NCBI GenBank assembly: GCA_011319805.1
Contig: SJRY01000299.1
Coordinates: 372,001-436,000 of the forward strand
Direction: 5' to 3'
Source of the DNA: Macrocybe gigantea
Taxonomy: Eukaryota > Basidiomycota > Agaricomycetes > Agaricales > Callistosporiaceae
DNA length: 64,000 nucleotides
Every line of letters begins with the position of its first letter. The first letter of the stretch is position 1. Below the pieces are notes generated by a model that saw only the letters and a list, made by a program, of their open reading frames with translations, did not search any database and was not told the DNA's origin. The position numbers were made by a program, and so were the translations under genes. Positions 56,763-64,000 of this stretch are shown in pieces.

Positions 56763-57000
56763 TGTTGACGTGCGAATTTGCTGCAGAAACAAGTGCAAAC
56801 TTTGGCTGTGGCGGGTCGCAAGTGCCCTCAGACGCCTTCATCTGCTGGATTCGTTCCTTCAATAGCTATATCAAGTCTGAACACTGCATCATTTGTCCAG
56901 TGTATACCTGGTATAGCCACTATCGCTGGCGTGTATCTGCAATCCGCCTTTTTGAAAAATTTCTACGGTTGGGATTTCGGTTTCCAACTTTGTCTCTCCC

Positions 57001-60000
57001 ATGTCATCTGGCGGCTACGACTATAATGGTCCCTCGTCCTCGCACAGCGATTTTCGGCGGGCTTCAAACCCGTATCCTATGACTTACGATGTTCGTATAT
57101 TTCTTTTTTTTACCCTTCTTATCCTAAACCAACACATGGCCCATCATAATAGCGACCCTACGTACCCCCTCGCCGCAGATCTCCTTCTCCCTTCGTCGAT
57201 ATGCTTACGACAGCTACGTTCCTGCCCATCAAGAATCGCCCTACCACGATAACTATCCGAACGTGTATAGGCCCAATGTCTACAGACCGGACCCGCCTTC
57301 GACCTATTATAACCGTTCTCCGAGTCCTGACCGTTATGTTCCGTCACATGTTCCCGAACCGGATTTATGGGACCGCTCTTCGTCATGGCAGCCCGCTCTG
57401 AAAGCTCAAACTTGGCCCGAGAGAAGACCAACGTCTCCTCCGTCGGCAGGTCGTGACAGGCCACGCAGAGACAGTATTCTGGCAACGAGAATGTTTGAGC
57501 CTTCGGAAGCATGGAAACAGACACATAATGATCGTTCCGCCCGAACTGATGGGTAAGTCCTGCAAGTCTCTTTTCGTGAATATTCCACAGCTCTTATGTA
57601 TATGAAGGGTCAGGCCAGCCGGGGATAGATATCCAGATCATCGTAGGCGCTCCTTCTCACCTGAAAGACGAGATCGCTCCCCACCCCTCCCGGGGGTGAC
57701 CGGTATCGCCCCGCACAATCTTATCGAGATGCTTTTGCCACTCCGCGAACAGAATACGATTCGTATCGACCTAATTGGCCTCCTAGCTCTGCGGAATCGA
57801 GGAAGGATTTCTCGCGACCCGCTGCTAGGTACGATCACTATTCTCGTCGAGTATCTGGTTCCGCGTCTATGGCTGGCTCCGTTTCTCCTCGTTCCCAACA
57901 TTGGTCGCCTCCATATCGTCCAGCGCCGTTGCCAAGTCGTCGTTCCGTCAGTCGTGGACGTCGCTCGCGGTCACGTTCCTTGTCTCGCAATCGGTCTATC
58001 TATGACTATGACACCGCCTCACGACGCTCGAGTAACCTGAATCTTGGTAAGTCCGATGGCAAGAGAGCGAGTACGCGTTCTTCATCACGCTCGTCGATCG
58101 CTTCTACGCGTGTCTCCGAACCCGCTGCGTCCCAAGCTCGCGGAAGAATTGCTCAGCCACCCACGGAGACGACGCATGTCCCAGTCCTTCAATCTAGTGA
58201 TCTGGACCACAAGGAAGAGGTTGCTGTACTGCCGAACGTATCGTTGAAGCCTGAGGAACTCGCCCTACCACGTACTGAAGGTATATCTGAGCTAGCGTCT
58301 ACAGCTATTTTGGATACTAGAGCACCTGCCGCCTCTGATGAACTGAATGAGAACCCGATCCGACCAGCTGCAGCCTCTGAAGATATTCACATGGCATCGC
58401 CTCAGCGTCCCAAAAGTAGGCACAGTTTTGCAAGCTGCCGTTATGTATTGTTTACTTCTATTTCCATAGGCCCCGCGTCACAACCCGCTCTTTCAAGTGG
58501 TCCCCGGGATACGATCATCACCGACTTTGTGCATGGCGTACCCACTAATGGCTACGAGGCTTCGATGTCTGACGCCGATTCTCGTGGTGGCCGTCTCCCG
58601 GTTGATCATGTGCAAGATGTTGCTGACGCTGCTGTACCACTTTTCCCCTCAACGTCTTCTGCTGTCCCGAAATCGCCATCGCAGCCGCCATCGCCGGTCC
58701 AGGGGGCTCTTCCTTTGCCAGAACCAGATACTGAGCTGAACGAGCTTACCGAGGTCTCTGAATCCCTCATTGGCAGTGAGACCCCCGTTGTCCCGATCAC
58801 TAACGATGTATCCATTTCCTCGAGTCTGCAAAACGAGGAGGTGATGTTGGACGTTGCTGAAATTCTTCCCGCTCCCACAGCAAAACCGCCATCAAGTGAC
58901 GAAACTAGCTCAACTAACGAAACTCCTCAAGGTCCTTCACTCCTGCAGCCAGCCTCACCTCCAGCACCAGCTCCCGCTTTACTCCATGAGCAGGAATCTA
59001 CTCCAGTTCTTGGACCTGCAGAGGCTGAGGCATCTAAAGTGATCGAAGTCTCCGAAGAGCGTCGATCACAGCTTCCGACTCCACCTTCTACCGTCGACAT
59101 CTCAGGTCCTGCTAGTGCTTTACCAAGAACTCCTGAGCTTGACATCTGGCCTGAGGAGATGCCGAATTTCTCGGAGGCCAAGTCTACGAAGGAAGCGCTC
59201 CGCGTGGTCGTGATGACAAGGCTTCTCTGCGATCAACAGACCAGGGAAGAAAGAGTAAACCCCGTTTTGATGGCAAACCGTACTATAGCTGCCCTCTCCC
59301 ACGAGCCTCGTCCATCTACATCGGTTGAAGAAGTCCTCAAGGAAGTGGCCGAAGGCGAGCGCTTCAAGACTAGGTTGCAAAGCTTTGATCGCATCAAGGA
59401 TTCCCTGGCACAGCGGTTCAAAGAACGCCAAGCTTTCCTCGAGGCAAAGGCTAAGCGGCTCAAAGAAGAGTATCTGGCATTACACAGACGTTGGGTCGCT
59501 CACTGCGCTCAGCTGGATGAACAGTCCAAGCCTCCTCCAGTTGATCTGGAAACGGTGCATCCGCCTGGCAGGACGACTCGACGTTCCACCGCGAATCTCG
59601 GCGATGCTGTGCGTTCCGACCTCGAGATGGAGCAAATCATCGCAAGCTTAGGCAACGACGAAGCGACGGACCCTGCGCAGTTGTCCATGAAGAACCTGGC
59701 CCCGATACCTGATATGATATCTGTGACGCGCGGCAAGATCGATTATTTGTACGATGACACCAACCACGTCGTCGAACGCCCAAAAGAATACTATGGTCCG
59801 CAGACCGGCATCCATGACTGGACGGACCAGGAGAAAGAGATCTTCCTGGACAAGTTTGCCGCACATCCGAAGCAGTTTGGCATTATCGCCGAATTCATCC
59901 CGAACAAGACAGCAGCGCAATGCGTTGATTACTATTACCTGCACAAGAAGAAGCTGATCGACTTCCGCAAGGTGATATCGCAGTACGCGCCCAATAAGCG

Positions 60001-61467
60001 GAGGCGGAGAGGCACCGGGAAGAAGAAGAGCAATGCACTGTTGACTGATATCAGACAGCACGATGCGATGGTGCAACGCGATTCAGGAACACCCTCAACG
60101 ACCAGCACGAATCGGTCTGGTCGTGGGAAGAAAGGTGCAGCATCGGCGGAAACGAAGAAACCTGCATCTACTAGTAGTGCACGGAAGAACGGTGTTCAGT
60201 TCGGGGAGACCCCTACGTCAACACCCACTCCAGAACCGGAGGCACGACAACGGCGACGGAGAACGACTGCCAACACTGCCAGCCGCACGGCTTCAAACAA
60301 CACAGAAGACATTGAGGAAGATGCTACGGTGTGTTGAACACAATCCCTTGGTGTCTTTATGTTTCTTGACGATTCGACCTTCAGGAGCCCGAGCCACCGG
60401 CTAAACGTGCTCGACGGACGCGCAGAATCAAATCAGTGGCCATCGTCACGGAAGAACTGGAGACGACGACTTCTTCGGAAAATAAGCCTAGTGAGCAATC
60501 TACCGAGCCTAGTTCGCGCCGTAGGTCGCAAAACAACGTGCAGTGGTCAGACGAAGACAAGGGTAAGAATCGTTTTGTTAGGTAACCAAAAGGCGCTAAC
60601 TGAATCTTTTAGAATTATTCCTGAGGCTTCTTGCTCAGCATGGTGATGACTTTAAACGCATCGCGGCCGCTATGCCAAATAAGGTGATCTCTTGACCATT
60701 TCTTTGGGCCCGCGTCTCTGAAAACCTGTTTGAATAGACTATGGTCCAAGTCAGTAATTACTACAAGGCGCACGTGGACGAACTAGGCCTTGAAAAGATT
60801 GTTTCCAGCGCTCCTAAGCGTTCTCCGACGCCTGAAACCTCGGAAGCTTGGAAGGAGCTGCCCTTTCCTGGGACCGGCGTCATGTCTCCTCTCGTGAGCG
60901 AGCCACTAGTTTTGTCCAGGCCTTCAATCCCGTCTAGTTCCACATCCCGAGAGATGCAGCCGACAGAACTGATTATATCGCCTTCGCATCTGGTTCGGTA
61001 TTCTACGAGAGCGCCTTATCCGTGGCCTGTAGCCCACTACCGAGCACAATCATCGCAAACAGGTATTGTATCAGGCTTTATTTCGCATGGACGATTTCAT
61101 CAACCTGTGTCTAGATGCCTACGATCATCCTTCTCGGAGCCAAGGTAACATCCAACCTGCGCCGATGACGAACGTCCGTCCGCCCAGTGGGAACTTCCCG
61201 CTGAACCGCCATTCCTCTTTGTCGCCTACGATGGCGCAAAAACCGACGAATCCGTACCCTCGATCTACATCTCCAAAGATGTTCTACGAACGCTACGATC
61301 CGTTTACATTTTACAACCCGCCCCGACCTACTGGGTTTGTTGCAGCTGAATCAGTGTCTTCGGCGCCAGCCCGACCAGTCGTTACGGGAAGGCTAAACGA
61401 AAATCCATACCCGGTTTTACCAGGGCCATCTCCCTCGTCATCTTATCCTTATCCTCTTGAATCATGA
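57001..61467 (+). CDS. SNT1: SANT-domain corepressor, Snt1/NCoR-like
   Basis: A long, mostly disordered nuclear protein of about 1,300 residues. The N-terminal third is Ser/Pro/Arg/Tyr-rich (MSSGGYDYNGPSSSHSDFRR; later SRSRSLSRNRSIYDYD). A helical region follows (KTRLQSFDRIKDSLAQRFKE, RLKEEYLALHRRWVAHCAQL), like the deacetylase-interaction region of NCoR/SMRT. The first SANT domain is DWTDQEKEIFLDKFAAHPKQ with GIIAEFIPNKTAAQCVDYYY; a second contains VQWSDEDK, LFLRLLAQHGDDFKRIAAAM and MVQVSNYYKAHVDELGLEKI. Two spaced SANT domains after a coiled coil are the Snt1/NCoR layout; yeast Snt1 scaffolds the Set3 histone deacetylase complex. The C-terminal tail is Pro/Ser-rich. It is divergent from the kinase-like gene, 238 bp apart. 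Confidence 0.85.
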
Positions 61468-61717
61468 TAATCATTATGCACTTTTAGCACCCCATTCACT
61501 TTTGCTCTGCTTAAGAGCTGCCTGTCTGTATCAGCTATACTAGAACCAAGCAATCAATACCGACTCATTCCAGCCAATGTAGCCGTAAAACTCGCTATGA
61601 TATGGTGTGCAGTAGAATGATCGATACGTGTTGCTTTCTGATCCTGAATAATGTTACTTGCATTTCTGTTAATGACAAGTGTCCTCCATACGTCGGAAAT
61701 GCAGCCAAGTGCCCTCC

Positions 61718-62307
61718 TCAACGTCGACCCTCCACCATGACGATGTGGTATCCAAAGTTAGTCTTGACGAGAGACGACACGACGGGCTTGTCGACAGTTG
61801 AAGGCGTCAGAGCAAATGCAGCCTCCTGGAAAGGCCCCACCATGCTTCCTCTCGTCATCCAGCCTAGACTTCCACCAGCTGTATCAAGGGCATCAGGAAC
61901 GTTAGGCAGTGCAGCTGTGCATACCAACACGCACCTTTCGCTTTATCCTCAGAATACTCCTGTGCGACTTTATTGAACGACTGGCCTTCCTACAGGAGGC
62001 GGAAAGCAGATGTATAAGCAAGCGCCAGAATGAGAAACAAGTCCCTGAACCTGTATTTTCTGTAGTGCTTCTGTCGCTTTGGAGTGCTTCTCGCAGAGTA
62101 TGTGGCGGACGTTCACAGCCGTCGCGGGCTTCAGGCCTCCTTTGCCCTTTCGCACCGTGTCAGGCGTGGCTGCATGGTCAATGCTGGCAGATGCACCTTG
62201 GACTGCTTCTCCTCGGCGTCCTCTCCCGCAGACTTGCCCTTCTTCTTGTCTGCAGCTTTATTGTCGTTGGATTTCTTTTCCGATGATCCCGAACCCTTCT
62301 TGCCCAT
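61718..62307 (-). CDS. PIN4: Parvulin-type peptidyl-prolyl isomerase (Pin4/Par14-like)
   Basis: A small cis-trans prolyl isomerase of the parvulin family. The ATG at 62307 starts a Lys/Ser-rich tail ([20 protein letters not shown]). A phase-0 intron is followed by [20 protein letters not shown] and [12 protein letters not shown], then [18 protein letters not shown], then [40 protein letters not shown] and [12 protein letters not shown]. The basic N-terminal tail and the absence of a WW domain place it with Par14/Pin4, not with Pin1/Ess1. In animals this type associates with pre-ribosomal particles. It is about 130 residues long and divergent from ABCE1, with 178 bp between starts. Confidence 0.93.
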
Positions 62308-62485
62308 TGCGCTCGAGTGCGGGGAAGGGACAGTGACAGCTGCTGCTGTTCGATCGCAGAATCACGTGACAAAATAGACATTAGAAAACTTTTTTGGACA
62401 GGTTGCGTTCAAGACGAACTCAGCGATCCCAGGTTGATACCTCCAAACCTCCTTATCTGCCGTCCCAGGTCTTTCTGCAGGCATC

Positions 62486-64000
62486 ATGGCAGATAAAATA
62501 ACCAGGATCGCTATCGTCGACTCTAATCGGTGTAAACCAAAACGATGTGCACAGGAATGCAAAAAGGTGTGATGGTCCTGCTAATGGTAGAAACCGACGC
62601 TTACTGGTATAATAGTCATGCCCTGTTGTGAAAATGGGTCTGTTTTTGTTGGATGGCCATTGATATTTGTGTCTGATCTCACCCAATGTACCAGGTAAAT
62701 TGTGTATCGAGGTCAAGCCGACCGATAAGATTGCATTTATCTCAGAATTTCTGTGCATCGGGTGTGGTATCTGTGTCAAAAAGTGCGTTCGACGACGTTA
62801 TTGGATCGCTTTTTTCAATGCTTATACTTGCCAGATGCCCCTTTGAAGCCATCGCTATTATCAACCTGCCAACCAACTTGGAGTCCGAAGTGACGCATCG
62901 TTACACGGCCAACGCTTTCAAACTGCATCGTCTCCCTACGCCGCGGCCCGGACAGGTGCTGGGTCTCGTCGGCACTAATGGTATTGGGAAGAGTACGGCG
63001 TTGAAGATCTTGGCAGGGAAGGTCAAGCCCAATCTGGGTCGATATGACGTGCGCTTCTGCTTTCTTTCCCTAGATAAATATTCTGGCATACTGACCAACC
63101 TCAACTAGGACCCACCGGACTGGCAAGAAATTTTGAAATACTTCCGCGGTTCAGAGCTCCAAAACTACTTTACGAAAGTGCTGGAAGATAACCTGAAGGC
63201 GCTAATCAAGCCTCAATATGTTGATCACATCCCTCGCGCCATCAAGGGGACGATGACGGTGTCGCAGATGCTGGACTCCAAGCTCGAACTCGACAACAAG
63301 CAGAAGATGTGCGAGGACCTCGAGCTCACAAAGGTTTTGGATCGAGAAGTTTCGCAGCTATCTGGTGGAGAGCTACAGCGATTCGCCATAGCCATGTCCT
63401 GCATACAAAGGGCAGATGTGTACGTGATCGCATCATTGGCTTTCCTCTTCTATGTGATCTAACTTGGTTGATGTCGGTAGCTACATGTTTGATGAGCCAT
63501 CTAGTTACCTAGATGTTAAGCAGCGCCTCAAAGCTGCAGAAGTCATCCGTTCGCTACTCAACCCGGACTGCTACGTCATCGCGGTCGAGCACGACTTGTC
63601 CGTCCTGGATTATCTCTCGGACTTTGTCTGCTGTTTATACGGGAAACCATCAATGTACGGCGTTGTCACGATGCCTTACTCTGTTCGCGAAGGCGCGTTT
63701 TCAGTCCCCAGGATCAATGAAATGCGCAGCTAAAGTGTCTTTTATATCAGGTATTAACATATTCTTGGATGGATTCATTCCGACGGAGAATCTGCGATTC
63801 CGCGAAGAATCGCTGTCGTTCAAGATGGTCGAAACGGCCGAAGAGGTCATCGTGGACAAAACACGGCACTACTCCTACCCGGCGATGACAAAGACGCTCG
63901 GCTCGTTCAAGCTGACGGTCGAGGCGGGCAGCTTCACGGACTCGGAGATTATCGTCATGCTCGGCGAGAACGGGACGGGCAAGACGACGTTCATCCGCCT
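62486..64000 (+). CDS. RLI1: ABCE1/Rli1 ribosome recycling ATPase (3' end outside the window)
   Basis: Iron-sulphur ABC protein that splits ribosomes after termination and acts in ribosome maturation. From ATG 62486: [20 protein letters not shown] with [27 protein letters not shown] and [20 protein letters not shown], giving the eight cysteines of two 4Fe-4S clusters. The first nucleotide-binding domain has [20 protein letters not shown] (Walker A), [20 protein letters not shown] (signature), [17 protein letters not shown] (Walker B) and the His of [20 protein letters not shown]. The linker [20 protein letters not shown] is joined by a GC-AG intron (63693-63750). The second domain starts at [15 protein letters not shown] and reaches its Walker [15 protein letters not shown], where the window ends. 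Several short introns. The gene is intact as far as seen. Confidence 0.96.

Noticed and set aside
1..64000. CRISPR arrays, bacterial operons or integrated virus
   Set aside because: No regularly spaced repeats, no ribosome-binding-site spaced gene strings and no viral hallmark genes were seen; all clear genes are eukaryotic and intron-bearing or fungal in type.

Overview
The window is a piece of nuclear genome from a filamentous fungus, almost certainly a mushroom-forming basidiomycete (Agaricomycetes). The signs are genes broken by many short introns (about 45-70 nt), short shared upstream regions between divergent genes, a complement of single-copy eukaryotic housekeeping genes, and members of gene families I associate with this class: a WW-like multi-pass membrane family, a kinase-like family with an altered DFG motif, and a FEN1/XPG-like nuclease. 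There is no sign of bacterial or viral content.

Layout. 1-2506 holds no gene I can support. 2507-10424 carries a secreted GH47 alpha-mannosidase, the oligosaccharyltransferase subunit Swp1/ribophorin II, an inverted pair of tRNA-Cys(GCA) genes, proteasome subunit Rpn3, a small hypothetical gene and the complex I assembly factor NDUFAF2. 10663-31247 is dominated by four paralogues of a WW-like, multi-pass membrane protein family: two on the + strand (A, B) facing two on the - strand (C, D), with a FEN1/XPG-like nuclease and coatomer alpha between them. A small coiled-coil-like hypothetical gene and a three-LIM-domain paxillin-like protein follow (to 36801). 36802-42721 is gene-poor and includes an 817-bp element with 37-bp terminal inverted repeats. 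42722-64000 is gene-dense: NAC beta, a GNAT acetyltransferase, coactosin, Rrg9, a cytochrome P450, a PAQR receptor, an intron-containing tRNA-Thr(CGU), the GID/CTLH ligase subunit Fyv10/MAEA, PIG-S, a kinase-like protein, an Snt1/NCoR-like SANT protein, a Pin4-type parvulin and ABCE1/Rli1, which runs off the right end.

Functional themes. Secretory-pathway glycosylation and trafficking (GH47, Swp1, coatomer alpha, PIG-S), protein turnover (Rpn3, Fyv10), translation and ribosome function (NAC beta, parvulin, ABCE1, three tRNAs) and mitochondrial biogenesis (NDUFAF2, Rrg9) are all present, but as separate transcription units, not as one pathway cluster. Several neighbours are divergent pairs separated by 82-238 bp and probably share promoters. 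The least explained content is the four-member membrane protein family and the inverted-repeat element. I see no secondary-metabolite cluster; the P450 stands alone.

Exon boundaries were read by eye from splice signals and protein continuity. Gene ends are firmer than individual introns.
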